NCBI RefSeq assembly: GCF_001039355.2
Contig: NW_019773513.1
Span: 1,442,537-1,506,536 of the forward strand
DNA: 64,000 nucleotides
DNA from: Lingula anatina
Lineage: Eukaryota; Brachiopoda; Lingulata; Lingulida; Lingulidae
Reading direction: 5' to 3'
In this document: positions 9,825 to 23,200 of the stretch, in pieces
Layout: the number at the start of each line of letters is the position of its first letter
Position numbering within the stretch: position 1 is the stretch's first letter
Translations under genes and position numbers: made by a program
The notes under the pieces: model-generated
What the model saw: the letters and a program-made list of their open reading frames with translations, nothing else
Told to the model about the DNA's origin: nothing
Database searches by the model: none

Positions 9825-12035
9825 TCAGTTGTTCATCTGAACAAGGTTCTCCAGTTCTTCTCTTGCATCAACTGCAAATTTTTCAAACTCTGCTATTTTG
9901 CTCTCTGCACTTTTCATCTAAAATTATAAGAAAATATCATGATAGAATTGCATGAACTTATTTTGTAGTGGAAACTTTCCCTAAAAAACGGCCTAGCTGT
10001 CATTTGGATGTTGGTCTCCTCAGACGGCTTATAAAATTTGAGGGATATAACAGCTTGATATCTTGAGATGGCTGGACAGCCTGGAAATTTTTCCATAAAG
10101 TAATTTGATGTACAGGATCCAGATTATAGGCCAATTAATGAGCACATTTTCCCCACTGAGGCTGGAAAAAATTGGTACAGCTCACAGGTTTATAAACTTA
10201 TTCTGGTCAGTCAGTAATAATGTTTTTATGCCCAATCACCATAAACATTCACACTATTATTCATACCAAGTAACCAAATAACACAAGTTATTGGTTGTTT
10301 CAAGATTTGGCCAATTAAGGCCATTTTAAAAATATAACTGTAACAGTAAATTGTGTTAAAATATAATTTTACATTGCAACTTATTGTTTCCAAAATATTA
10401 AAACAGATGTCAGTGATCAGTAAGACTAATTTTCCAAAGTTTTATGCTGTTATCAGTCAGCACAAATTATCATTAAATATAACTTACAAAGTTAACTTTA
10501 TTTCATTTATTTCATTTTTAAGCTTGCAAAGCTTCTTTGTCAATACTTACAATCCTGATAGTTTGTCTTGTACATTCAGTCTTGAAAAATTCCGCCATAG
10601 TGCAACTATCTCCATGAGCAAGAAATGGACAGCTTGCTGAGTGAGATTCATGCTCCTTCCTGAAAATATGAATTTCAAATAACTTTGAATAAATGTATGT
10701 ATCTAAAGGCTTAAGCTGCATTCATTTTCTAAGCAATGCTGTCTAGTCAAAATTTTATGTTATTTTTCTTTTTTGATGTAGTTTCTCTCTTGGTTTGTTT
10801 AATGTTAATAGTGTAAGATTCATTTGCAATACATATGTACCATGGTTTTAATTAGTAAGTTTTAGACATTTGATTCATGAAGAAGTGAATGGATTTTTAT
10901 GGCCTGCTCTACAAACTAAAAGAAACTCTCTAGGCTATTAAACAGTATGCAGCATGGGTTGATCTGTCCTAGTGATTCATTATCATCTTCTTAGTAATGA
11001 TACCCTTTACGTGGCTCTTGTGTGCTTATAATCCCTATCATAGTATAGATCATGATGTATAGTATAGATGTACAACAAATAGTCCAAGGCTTATCAATTA
11101 AAGCACAGGGCACTATGTAAGTTTAAAAAAAAAAAAAAAAAAATGGCATCCTAAATGCAGATCTGCAGATTTTCAAACAATATTCTAGATACAGTTATTA
11201 CCATGGGTCATCATCTGGTTCCCAACCTTCCAGTTCTTTACAGCACACAAAACACTTCACCAAATCTGGGGCTTGGTCAGTCGGGCAGTGGTAAAATCCT
11301 GCGGCTGCCATCTGAATAAATATATTAAAAAAAATTTAAATATCAGTATTTGGGCACCCTTTTCCACATGTGTAATACCTGGGTTTTTACTCCAACTCCA
11401 TACTCCCTATGGATAGACAAATTGCAAATATTAGTACTAGTTGCTCAATCTTATATTTTCAACATAAGGTACATTGTTGCTATTCGAAATAAAATCAGTC
11501 ATTTGCAGCAACCGTCATATACTGTAAGTAATGATTATACACCTCGCCTTGACTACTGTAACTCTGCGCTCTGGTTGCACCAAGGAACAGACAAAAATAA
11601 ATAGTAGCATATTTAAAATATCTCAGCATGCCTCTTAACCTTTCCAGATTCTGTTCCACAAGCTTACTAGAAACTTATTTTATGGACTCTCCCTATGGGA
11701 GAATATGGCGATTTCATGAAATCCGTTTAAAATACTAAACCGATTTTGATCGTTTTTTGGGCGATAAAGTATATAAGTATCTGAATCTGAAACTGAATTA
11801 GGTTTGATCCACTCGCCAAGTCACTTGCTCACAGTGAGCGTATACCACCCTAACATCAGGGGTTCTAGAATTATGAGAGCAAAATGATAAACAAAAGTTA
11901 TACATGTACCTTTTCAGGAGTGCAAGTACAGTTACTTGTGAATGGCCACTTGTTAAACGATGCAAGGCGGTGTTCTGGGAGATTGTACCGAAACATCTTC
12001 TCCTCTTCTGTCATGTCAATGTCCTCCACTTTCAT
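9825..12035 (-). CDS. BIRC5: survivin (BIRC5) homologue
   Basis: Four coding exons on the minus strand: 11910-12035, 11202-11311, 10551-10659, 9825-9917 (phases 0, 2, 0); 145 residues against 142 in human. The single BIR domain covers roughly residues 15-90, with zinc ligands C-x2-C (CFVC), His in KEHESH and Cys in SASC, at the same spacing as human survivin, and the signature [13 protein letters not shown]. The C-terminal exon codes a charged helix ([20 protein letters not shown]), the segment that in survivin binds borealin/INCENP in the chromosomal passenger complex. The likely start is Met 12035, 27 residues before the KWPF box as in human, but the frame stays open upstream to an acceptor near 12062. 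A minus-strand AATAAA lies at 9553-9558. It is convergent with CCDC96. Confidence 0.95.
11530..11600 (+). mobile_element. LINE reverse-transcriptase remnant
   Basis: In the first coding intron of BIRC5, the plus strand reads [13 protein letters not shown]. This resembles the 'SRLDYCNSLL' box near the C-terminus of many non-LTR retrotransposon polymerases. The remnant is very short and surrounded by unrelated sequence, so it is an old fragment at best. Confidence 0.35.
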
Positions 12036-14856
12036 TTTAAATGTGCCAGGTGAAAACAATCTGCAACAAGGAAATATTTGGATTCAAAAATGGCGGTTCT
12101 AATATAAAACAAAGAACAAGTTGGAACAATCCTCTGAATGATAATGCTGAAAACAATATCATTACAAGCCCATTACCCCATAAAATAAATAAATATATAA
12201 CTTTACTTTCCAGAATTAAATTCAAATTTTTCTTAAAGAGACAATATTACAAAATTGACAAAATCTCAATCTTTGTTTTTCTATGTGCTCACTTCCGGTA
12301 TGCACATTTCTGCCTGAAGCAAAAAAAAAAGTTTGTTGGGTAGAGAGGGTAATATTCTCTTGCTCGCGAATCATCTCTTGGTTCTTCTTTGCACTAGAGT
12401 TTTATGCTGTTTTACCACTTTAATTAAGTAATTTAGTTTGAAATGTGTGAAATGAGCATTGCAAGATATGTGGCGTATAAAATGAACGTTTCACGCTTCT
12501 CTGGAAAAAAGTGGCTTTCACAGCTAAGGCAAATAGGGCCTACCCAATGGGGCCCACAAAATTGGTGGCACTTCTCATGATTTTAATTTTGCTTCTTTTT
12601 GTATATGAAATTTGCGCCAAAAAAGCCTAATATTGAAACGATGTAGTCAAATAAAACTTTTAAGGCTGAACCTTATATAATAATATTATTATTTCAGTAC
12701 CTAAACGTAACCTCGTGCGACCGTTATTCTGTCTCAAGAAGAAACCCGACCAAACAAAAGTGACATAACACTTAAGTCAAAGACAGGTAAAGATAAGACG
12801 ATCGAATGTGCCAGTATGCCAAATCAGTATAGGCCCTATACTGATTGTAAACTGTCATTCCGGTCAATTTGTATGAAATCTGATGAAACTAGCATGACAT
12901 CGGCGCTATCTTTCAATATCAATTCGTGCTACACCATACAGCGATTGTGACAACCGAGATAACATAAGATCAAGTTCTTTGCGTGAAATTTTAGATACGT
13001 TTATTTGATATTTTTATCATTTGTCTAAAGTGTTCTTAGAATAGAATCGATATCTAACTATAATTACCTTTGTAAACAAATAATTAGTTTTTTTACGGGG
13101 TAATTTTCTGCATATGATATAAAAACATAGTATACACGATTTACCCTTTACTCGTACTGGTTGCACAAGAACTGACGGAGAACTGGAACAAATGTAGAGA
13201 AATTTGAGGAAAAAAATACACGTAAAATATGTGCTGAACGGGCGTTCCAGTTTTCTATTCTGAACTGGCTCGACTGGATCTTAGTCGTCGCCCAAGGAAT
13301 CGACAACCAACTCAGGTCAGGACTTAAATGTTCTGTCGTTTGAGGAAAACGGATAGATCGGATATAAAGAGAAGGAAAAGAAATAAGGACATAATTTAAA
13401 ATAAAGCAAGACATTGATAAACAACTGTGAAACTCCTTGACAAGCCCCATGCAACCCATGTTATAAATACTCCGAATACTGACCGAATGTCCCATCCTTT
13501 ACACCCACTTATTTGCATTACCATTTTTAGTGAGTATCATTAAAAATTATTTCCTTTTTGCATGGAAAATAATTAAGGAACTTTAAAATTTCGTATCATG
13601 TTAGCCAAAGTAGTTGCACTCATGATCAGCGATTTGGTTTTATTTCTTTTTATGCGGGTTACGCTGAATGTATGGTGAATGGGCGTTTAAATTTCTCTCG
13701 TGATTACCGCCAAATTGCTGAAAATTAGGAATTAGGACCAGTTATTAAAAGTGGATGTCAGGCTCACTGGTGGTTGTATAATAATATATCACATGATGTT
13801 GACTGTCCAAATAATCTTCAAGAGATACAGTGATGTGCAGGACACAATATGCCAGTAGTACTTGATATAGGTCACAGCTAGATAAGATGTTTTGATATAA
13901 TGATGGACGCTTGAGGAAAAAAAAACCTGTGATGGATTACATTATAAAAAGCGCACAGATTGATGATGCTTTGTTTGTTCGTGGAACATGAAACTCCTCA
14001 TCTGATTTCTAAAATTAACACTGCTTTTCCTCAGCCGTTTCCTGTGGCAGCAAGCACGAGGGACTTTCAATTCACACTGAATTCAGTCAATTAGATGCTC
14101 AATTTAGGACATTTAGGCCTACAATGTAGGCCTTGTCATGCTAGCTGGTAAGAATAAGTTATGATTAGTCTGGTTAGTTAGAAGAAAGTGCTGAGGGTGG
14201 ACTAACTGGAACAATTGGATTCCTAATAATTAGTTTGTTTTTGTTTTAATCGTTTTAACACGTTCAGCTGGTAACAGAGGTACGTAATACTGTATCATCA
14301 GACAGCTTTGGGCTTTACATGTAGTTGATGCACCATAGGCTACCTTGCGGACCTTGTTGTTTTGAAGCACAACCTTCACTACCATGATTAATTGTCTGAA
14401 TAATCGGATAGTAGGCGTGATTTTGACGCATCATGACGCACGCCTTCGACTAGTTTTGATAATTATTTGGAGAAATTAGCAATTTCCATAGTAGGTTTAA
14501 CAGTTTTGGTCATGGCCCTTCGTTAGTTGATGGCAAATGAAATTATGTGCAATTTTTTCACTTTGGGGTTTTCATAATTATTCTCCTTAATTCAGTTAAT
14601 TCCACTCAGACCTGACAGCCAGACTTGATTAATTCCGTCTTTTCTTATCAATCCCTCCCTTCAAACCTTGCGTTTCATTTTTCATTTCCTCTTTCTTAAT
14701 TATATGTTTTTCCTACTTGTTTTGATAATTCGGACAATTTTTGTCGTCATTTGAAGTCTGTTAAGTAACGGGCGTTATTTAGAGTTCTGATACCCGTTAA
14801 TTCTCAACTTGGTGATAACCTTGAATAAATCTTATCTTGGTTGGCCCTCTAGCGGA

Positions 14857-14864
14857 TGACGTCA
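14857..14864. promoter_or_regulatory. palindromic CRE-type site TGACGTCA
   Basis: A perfect CREB/ATF consensus about 110 bases upstream of a strong GTAAGT donor, within the region that should contain the CCSER 5' end. It may be a promoter element; no TATA box or start site can be assigned from sequence alone. Confidence 0.3.
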
Positions 14865-17610
14865 TATTTACATGGTGGAATGGTAAAAACAGCAGAAACC
14901 TGTTCACGGCAATATTTTTACTGATCATACCAATTAATAGAAGTAGAAGCCATGTCTTTAAGACAGTGACCATGGTAAGTTGCTCGCTGTTCTTCAGATC
15001 ACTGAATTTGAACAGTTTTTCAGTGGGAACTTGGAAGCCACTCGAGGGCAAAATTTGACAGCTGCGAATATTGGCAGTGGCAGCCAGCCGAGTGTTTGCA
15101 GCAATGCTGGCACTTGGTGTGACTCACGGGTCGGCTCACAGATCACATATATATTGTGGACGTGGCTGTTGATTTGTATAATCGTGTCACCACTTAATTA
15201 TTCAAACACGAATGACCTTATCCAGCTTGTATTTTGTTTCCTATTTCTGAAAGTGCAGTGAAGAAGCTGGGGTACATTTTGTGAACAGTTGCAATTCTCG
15301 TTAAAAAAGAAAAAAAATTACTATTAGACTACCACCTAAGCTCTGTGGCTGATTATTCCTGTGTTTCTTAGTTATTGGTGAATGCATTCATACATATAAA
15401 TCCAAGCTAGCTATCAAACAGTACAACCATACATCTTTACTCTTTATCAGATCACCGAACATACTGTACAGAGACCATGTTGACATAATTGGGAAGGTTG
15501 TGTCAATTGATAAACAAGAAATCTGTGAAAAAGCCCATTGTTTCATGTTTGTTTATGCCAGTGTACAACTGCTGAATAATGCATTGTTAAGCATGTACCT
15601 AACTCACTGATGTGTAACTACAATGTAGTTGATTTATGTGCCCAGTCCAAAGTAATTTAAATGCATAGAATATGCAGGTATGGACTGGAAGGACCAGCAG
15701 CACAAGGAGAACCTATTTCACATTGTTTAGGTTTACATCAAGGCAAACATAGTGAGTCATAATATGCAGCCACTATCATTTGTCTCAGCACATAAATATT
15801 AAGTATAGAGAATGTGTTGCTGTACTTCTTCAGAGTCCAGGTAAGTGGTATTATAATGGTCCATATTTAGTTAAATTGAAGTGCAGAATGATGAAGCCAG
15901 TTAAAAGTAAACTGCGGTGAACACTATTAGCTGAAAGTAATAATTAAGGAAAGCTCATGAACTTTCACAATCAAGTTGTTAACTTCTTCCCTATTATTAA
16001 TTTTCCATAATAATTATTATACATGACATTAATGTCTCCCATTAACAGGTTACAGTTTACATGTTACACAAAAGGTGCACATTATGAGTTTGTAGGTCAG
16101 GTAGATACTTTGTATGATAAAATATCATTTTAGATATTTTGTACATATTTTCACTATCTTTAGGACTGGCAATACTGATACAATACTTTTTTCTGATATT
16201 TCTTCACCAAAATGTTTACTGGTTAGTACTGGCATGAGGAAATGTTGTAATAATGAAAGCAACCTGTCTTTTACCATTACAAGGTATGTGTGTAATAGAA
16301 ATGAGCAAATGTGGACCAGTGTTTTTTTCACCCTTTAAAGTGCTTCATGTGGTAACCCAGATCGTTACCAGCTCAGTCTATTAGAGCAATATTAAAGGGT
16401 TCCTAACCAAGAAAAGGTTATTGGGGATCAATAAAAAGGTCACATTTTGCTGATAAGCTGAATAATATGCTGCTATTGATCTTGAGTGGCAGACATAGCA
16501 TTAAGTCTACTTATCATAAGTGCTGTAGTTGTGAAATGCAATAAGTGTGCAGAATGTATCGATTTCTTTTTGTTTTGTTATTGGCATTCATTTACAGGCA
16601 GATTTATAGCACTTATGCAGCCATTAATTTCTGTATTACAAGCTGCTTTATTATGTTACATTGATACTTATATTGTACATTGAACTCATAATGTTTGAAT
16701 TATGATTTTGAGAACACAGTCATGTTTATTTGCCATTTACATTATGATTTTCGGTACGAGTTCTTGTTTTTGATTAAGTGTAAAGGTATATTTTGTCAGA
16801 TCTTGGATATCAACATCCTGAGTTTCAGTGTCTATCAGAAATGGCAGTAGCATGCAGATATTAGAACTTTGATGCTGGTAAACTCTGAAACCCAGGGTGA
16901 AAGTAAAAGCTGTTTTTTTAATTGATTCATTATGGGCTGATACTGTATAAAGATCTTGGTTGATATACATGAAGATTAAATTTGTTTTTTTCTTGGACAT
17001 TGGTGACAATAGTGGACCCTTAGCAAAATGAAAAGTTTGCACCTTCGAGTTTGCAAGAAAAGTTTTACTGCTGCTAATTTGCAGCCATATTGCAGAATAT
17101 TTGCTCAAATTTGCAAGAGGAAATTGCAGTTTGCAGCAATAATGCAGCAAATTTGCTGTAAATTTGCTGCGAATATGCAGCAGGCCTGATATTTTGCTAA
17201 GGGGAAACTTACTTTGTGTATAAATATGAGTGTGTATTATAAACAAGAGGTGTTATCTTGAGATCAGAATCAGACTCGGGCCATTCCTGGTACCTGATTC
17301 ACATTAGAACTTTAGATAGAAAAAGCTGATGTTAACTTTCATATCAACTTTTTGGTGTTCTTTAATTCATAATAAATCTGTAGTATTGTAGTGAAATGAG
17401 TGACTATTGATTTAAAACATAAACTGTTTCTTTCTTCTTAAAAAAAAAAGAAAAAAAAGTGCAATGTTTCATTTAATGAACTGCTAATTTAATATTTATC
17501 ATTGGTCAGATTTGACCAAACCTTTGGTCTCAAAGTTTGGACCAAATATCGATCAGTCTATTATAAAATAGTAAGATGCTATGGTATTCTGATGAAGCTG
17601 CTTTTTTTGT

Positions 17611-18350
17611 CAAAATTGACAATTTCCTTTGGTTTATTTCAAAATTTTTTAAGAACTATCATTCAAGAATTTTACCCCAGAGTGGTGGTTTAAAAGACTA
17701 TAAAGTTTTAAAGAGAAACTTGGTAATTTTTAAGATAACAAAATAACATGAACTTACATTAATCAGAAGTTTAACTTGTAACATAGTTGGATCTAAGCAG
17801 CTACTTAAAGTATGCTGTCCATCTCCCTTTTAAAACTGAAAGCAGACAGGAATTTGATGCAGAATGCTGTCTTACTAGTAATTTGATTCTTGACCCTCCC
17901 TTACTAGCATTTGAAATAAATCTGCTGTAACATATACTTTTCAATATTGACTTTTTTTGAAAATGTTCACAAAGACAGTCTTTTCTTTCTTTTTCAATTT
18001 TTTTTTCTTTTTTGAATAAATGTGCACAGCAATATGTCATCTCATATACAGCTGTGCCGTCATTATTCAACATCTGTTCAATGCCAAGTTAGTATGGGCG
18101 GCCATCCAAGGTAGCTATATACTGTATTGCATGTAAGGTGTGCATCACTGGATGGCAATGACAGGTTGTGCTACAATTATTTCTTTAAAAAGGTTAATCT
18201 ATCCATGTGCCTAACTCATGCTTGCCAAGATATTCACAACATCAAAGAGCAGTTGACATTTTGGAGCTCACAGTCAGTCTTTGGTAAAAAAAGTTTGTAG
18301 TCATTGTTATGCTGTGAGATAGTAATGGGAGTCTGCAGCTGCATGTTGAA
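17611..18350. repeat. 740-bp duplication, copy 1
   Basis: Nearly identical to 18419-19158, with a few substitutions and a short indel (AGACAGTC present here, absent in copy 2). It ends exactly at the single N at 18351. The N and a long T run separate the two copies. Confidence 0.9.
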
Positions 18351-18367
18351 NTTTTTTTTTTTTTTTT

Positions 18368-18417
<50 letters not shown>

Positions 18418-18418
18418 T
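18351..18418. other. assembly seam: single N plus poly-T
   Basis: One N followed by about 65 bases that are almost all T (one G). It sits exactly between two near-identical copies and is probably a join between overlapping contigs or haplotypes rather than real sequence. Confidence 0.7.
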
Positions 18419-19158
18419 CAAAATTGACAATTTCCTTTGGTTTATTTCAAAATTTTTTAAGAACTATCATTCAAGAATTTTATCCCAGAGTGAGTGGTTT
18501 TAAAGACTACAAAGTTTTTTTAAAGAGAAAATTGGTTATTTTTAAGATAATAAAATAACATGAACTTACATTAATCAGAAGTTTAGCTTGTAACATAGTT
18601 GGATCTAAGCAGCTACTTAAAGTATGCTGTCCATCTCCCTTTTAAAACTGAAAGCAGACAGGAATTTGATTCAGAATGCTGTCTTACTAGTAATTTGATT
18701 CTTGACACTCCCTTACTAACATTTGAAATAAATCTGCTGTAACATATACTTTTCAATATTGACTTTTTTTGAAAATGTTCACAAAGTTTTTTCTTTCTTT
18801 TTCAATTTTTTTTTCTTTTTTGAATAAATGTGCTCAGCAATATGTCATCTCATATACAGCTGTGCCGTCATTATTCAACATCTGTTCAATGCCAAGTTAG
18901 TATGGGCGGCCATCCAAGGTAGCTATATACTGTATTGCATGTAAGGTGTGCATCACTGGATGGCAATGACAGGTTGTGCTACAATTATTTCTTTAAAAAG
19001 GTTAATCTATTCATGTGCCTAACTCATGCTTGCCAAGATATTCACAATATCAAAGAGCAGTTGACATTTTGGAGCTCACAGTCAGTCTTTGGTAAAAAAA
19101 GTTTGTAGTCATTGTTATGCTGTGAGATAGTAATGGGAGTCTGCAGCTGCATGTTGAA
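18419..19158. repeat. 740-bp duplication, copy 2
   Basis: Second copy of 17611-18350, offset by 808 bases. This copy continues past the duplicated end (GCATGTTGAAATCATTTTGC) into unique sequence leading to the CCSER first coding exon, so it is the copy in natural context on the right. Confidence 0.9.
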
Positions 19159-19367
19159 ATCATTTTGCTTGCAATACAGGATGATGATATGATATTGTAA
19201 GTGTTCTTTTTGGAATAATCATGGCGGAAGAAATTGGATGTAGTTTTAAAATTTGTCACTGTTATGCACTTCCAAGTTCAAAGATTAACTTTGTTTTATC
19301 TGAAGAATTTTGTTCTTTTTATTTCAGGATCAGCCTACCAAGACCCCAGCCACTGTAACCCGTCCTA

Positions 19368-20170
19368 ATGGGTGGTTGCTACTCCAGTAAGGGGGACCCC
19401 CATCCCGCAGAGTTCAACATGTCTAGTCATCAGCACAACGGCTCCAAGCTGCGTTATAAGTCCTACTACGCCAATGGCCCAGGGGGAGGTGGCGGGGGGT
19501 TTGGGTTCAGACCACCCCCTTCTATGATGCACAAGCCCCAGGGGGTGGTCAATGGAGGAGAGGTAGTAGGAAAGAAACTTGCCATTGGAAATGGAGATTT
19601 AAGCTCGGAGTCTCCATACAGAGTCATTGCATCAGGACATCAACAGCTGGGAAAACAAGCTGGCGATGAGAGTGATGTCATTACCCAGCATTCTCAGAGT
19701 CCGAACAGCAGTCTTACTAGAGCAAAGCCTGGCAGCGGGGCTGGCAGGGGAAAATTTGGCTTTGGATTCAAACCACCCCAAGGGAAGTTAAATGATTCCA
19801 GCAAGAGTGCTTCCTCTTCTACCCATAGTTTGAACAGCAAGGAGGGGGAGAACAGTGGAGGCTCCCAGGGTAGTTTGTCAGCACTGAAAAAAACTGTACA
19901 GCATGACAGGACTGACAACAGATTAAGGTGAATCTAATTTTTTGAAAAAGGGTTATTAATGTGGTAAACACACCTTGTAGAGCTGAATTTGACTCCAACA
20001 GTGGTACTGCTGTAGGATTTTTAAATTTTTTAATCGCTACATTGGACCCAACTTAGGACCCCTGGCTATATGGGTCTTGCTCCCAGTATTTTTTGCAAAT
20101 TTCCTTTTATCTTTTAAGCTGCACTACAAGCATATGCTTTTCAAGGGTCGTAGTACTAGTATGATTATTT

Positions 20171-20217
<47 letters not shown>

Positions 20218-23200
20218 TTTTGGCATACTGACATGCCTTGCTCAGTATGTCAGGCAAAAAAAAAATGTACCCCTGTGCCCCATATCTTATTGTAATTAAA
20301 TGTATTAAATAAACATTGAAAACCTCCTATGAAAATATTAACATCTTAAAATGTTTTTATTAACAATAGTGTTTTGTGACATACCACTGTAGGAATATTG
20401 CGGCAATAATGTCTTAATGTTTTGTTTGTCTCTGTCACAGATATAGCAGCAAACTGCAGAAAAAGCATCAGCCTCATCAGACCCAGTCAGTGTTAGAGAA
20501 ATCTAGAACTCCAAATGGCAAACCTTCAAATATGTCTCCTACAAAACAGCGTGGTAATGGCAGCCCAGGAAAGCATGGTAGATATAATGCACAGCTCCAT
20601 GTTGCCCAGACCATGAAGAAGAGCACTGAAAATGTATCTGAACCGTCTAGACCTTCAGGGATTGCCCAGTTTAAAATACCCACAATCACAGCACAGCAGC
20701 CTGATAATAGGAGTAAGGCTACCAGTAACTCAGATACAGACTTACGCAAAATGAACACAAGGACCTTTGCATATCGACCACAACAGCAACAGACCAAGAA
20801 AGAAAAATCTGGAAAAAACGAATTCCTGATGGGAAGAAAAATGCAGTATCAGCCTTTATCATATCATAAAAGGGAAAACGTAGCAGGAGTGAACCCCTGT
20901 AAGGATAACAAGATTGAGGAATTGTTGGATAATAATAACAAAGAGAAAGTCAAGTTGCAAAGTCAAGAGGGACCTGTGTGTGAAAGTGAAGCAAAGATTG
21001 AGAGAGAAAATACTGAGAAGGATTCAGATGGGATGCTTTTGCCTCCAGAAGAGAAACATAAAGAAGATGACATAAATAAGGATGAAAATGATGAACCAAA
21101 ATCTCTACAACATACAGATTGTTCTTACACATCACAGGTTTTGAATGACACTTTTACAAAAGATGTTGTTGAAGATGAACCTGATGGAAATATTTTGAAT
21201 GAAACTTTTACTAAAGTTGATGTTAAAACTGAGGAAGCTGTTGCTTGTAAGACAAATGCACCAAATGAGGATATTTGTCTCCTCTTGCCAGAAAACTTTG
21301 AACAACAGACTTTAGCAGAAGAATCCAAGACATATTCAAAACCGATCAGAAAAGATACATATGACATGGACAGTGATAAAGCAGACAGACACCATAATAG
21401 GCTGAGAACTAATTCTGCATCTAGGACTCGTAAAGATTCTGACCATTCTGCTCAGAATAGTCCTAGACCTAAGCGTCAGGTGAAGTCTGCGCAGAACAGT
21501 CCTAGACCCAAGCAGAGTTCTGCAACGTCTGCCCCATTTAGAGCCCCCTTGGCGAGGTTTGACTCCGAGGAAACCAATCTGAACAGCATGTCATGTATCT
21601 CGTGCTCAAGCCTTGCCTCTGATGACTTAATGATAGATACCGACCTTCACTTGGACAGTGTGAGCCTGTCTCAGTCTGAAGGCAGGCTGTCACCTGATCG
21701 TACTCAGGGGCTACAGGAGTGTGTCCATGGGGCACCTAATGGAGAATCTACACAGCAAGGGCAAAGTGCAATAATTGTTGATGAAAGTTCTGGAAAGCAG
21801 AATTCCAGGGACAGATTGGACAGTGAGTCTCAAATCTTGGATGATGTGTTTGATGATGATGAAACTGAAAGGTAAATATTCTATATGTAGTGTAAGAAAT
21901 ATGTATAACTCTTATACTGGAACTTTGGCTAGCAGCTGCTATGGTACCAGTATGTTGAAGTCTCACTAGGTTTAAGTTTTATGGTCAGGTCACATGATAT
22001 ATTGACATCCTAATATCCAGTATCAAAGTCATACTTATTTCTCATACCACTTCTGATGGATGACTGAAAACATTCACTCATTCTGTCTGTAGGTAATGAC
22101 TATAAACTCTAGCATGTACTAAGGGGTGTGAGGTATTTGACTGCAATTAAGCATTTTTAAAACCAAAAGTAGATATTTGAGGATAAACTCTGATGAATAA
22201 AAAAGGATAAGGGCAAGAAAATTGTACTCCAAAAGTTGACAATCATCTCAACCCATGCATCATTTTACTTTGTTTTTGCATGTTGTCAGTTTTATTCATT
22301 TACTGTGGCCACAAAAACCCTGTTAGATCTTTATTTATGAAAACCACACATTCACCCTAATGAAAATTTTCTTTGTAATTGTATTATGATGCTTCTGTGG
22401 TTGGCTTACTATACTAGTAATATTTTCCATGTTGCCAAAAGTTAAAGTTCACTTCTTAGGAAAAAGGCACATTTTTTTGTTGTCATAAAATTGTTCTAAA
22501 ATTTCCAGAAAAAAAGAAATAATAAGAGGGACCAGTTTTGCATAGAATTTCTCATTAAAAAATATTTATCAGCTCCAAATCTGTAACATGTTGTTATGCC
22601 CTTAGAACTCCTTATTTGCACTGTCATGACTCTCCCATATAATGCTTCCATTTACCTCTTGGCATCTTTTCTACTTTGGCATTTTGTTCCACACTTCCCT
22701 GTAATTATGTGACACAGATATGGCAGCAGACGATAAAAAGGTATTTTGTCATCATTTTATTGCATGCTTTTAGCTGATTGGTCAGACATGCTGCCAGTCT
22801 TGCGCACTTTGTAGATATAATTTATCAGTTTGTTTCCCAAGTTGCTATCTTTGAGTGCTTTTAAACATACTGATAAAATACTTGATCAGCATTAAGAGGG
22901 AATGATAAGAAAAGTTGTGTATTGATCTTTTTAGATTATTTTTTCTCCATGCATATTTTTGATGATTGGTTCACGTTGTTTTCATATGTTATACATTGTT
23001 ATGATAAGAACTTCCAAATTTCAAACATTTCCAATATTTTATTGTATCCAATTTATCATTTTAGTGGATAGTCATAAAAAAAGAAGGAAAGAAAGAAAGA
23101 AAAAAACTATTAAGGACCCAACTTGCTGTTAGGGTTTTTATATTCTGCTTGATTTTCAAACAATTTTCAAAAAAGTGAATTAATTTTATTTGAATTTTTT

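Larger units (their letters stand above)
12036..19327. other. non-coding region between BIRC5 and the CCSER gene
   Basis: About 7.3 kb without a supported coding exon. It should hold the BIRC5 promoter (towards 12036) and the CCSER promoter and 5' UTR exon(s). Visible items are a perfect TGACGTCA at 14857-14864, a strong donor CATG/GTAAGT at 14974/14975 that could end a 5' UTR exon, and the 740-bp duplication at 17611-19158. The 115-codon minus-strand frame at 13148-13495 shows no protein-like features. Confidence 0.5.

Noticed and set aside
13148-13495. 115-codon minus-strand frame upstream of BIRC5
   Set aside because: No recognisable motif, composition typical of translated AT-rich DNA, no splice context.
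16737-17246. 169-codon minus-strand frame
   Set aside because: Lies in AT-rich intergenic DNA with repetitive TTTGCAGC-type sequence on the plus strand; the translation is low in charged/structured segments and resembles no family I know.
18242-18558. Poly-Lys / poly-Phe frames across the T run
   Set aside because: Homopolymer translation at an assembly seam.
21125-21367. Minus-strand frame inside the large CCSER exon
   Set aside because: Shadow of the coding strand.
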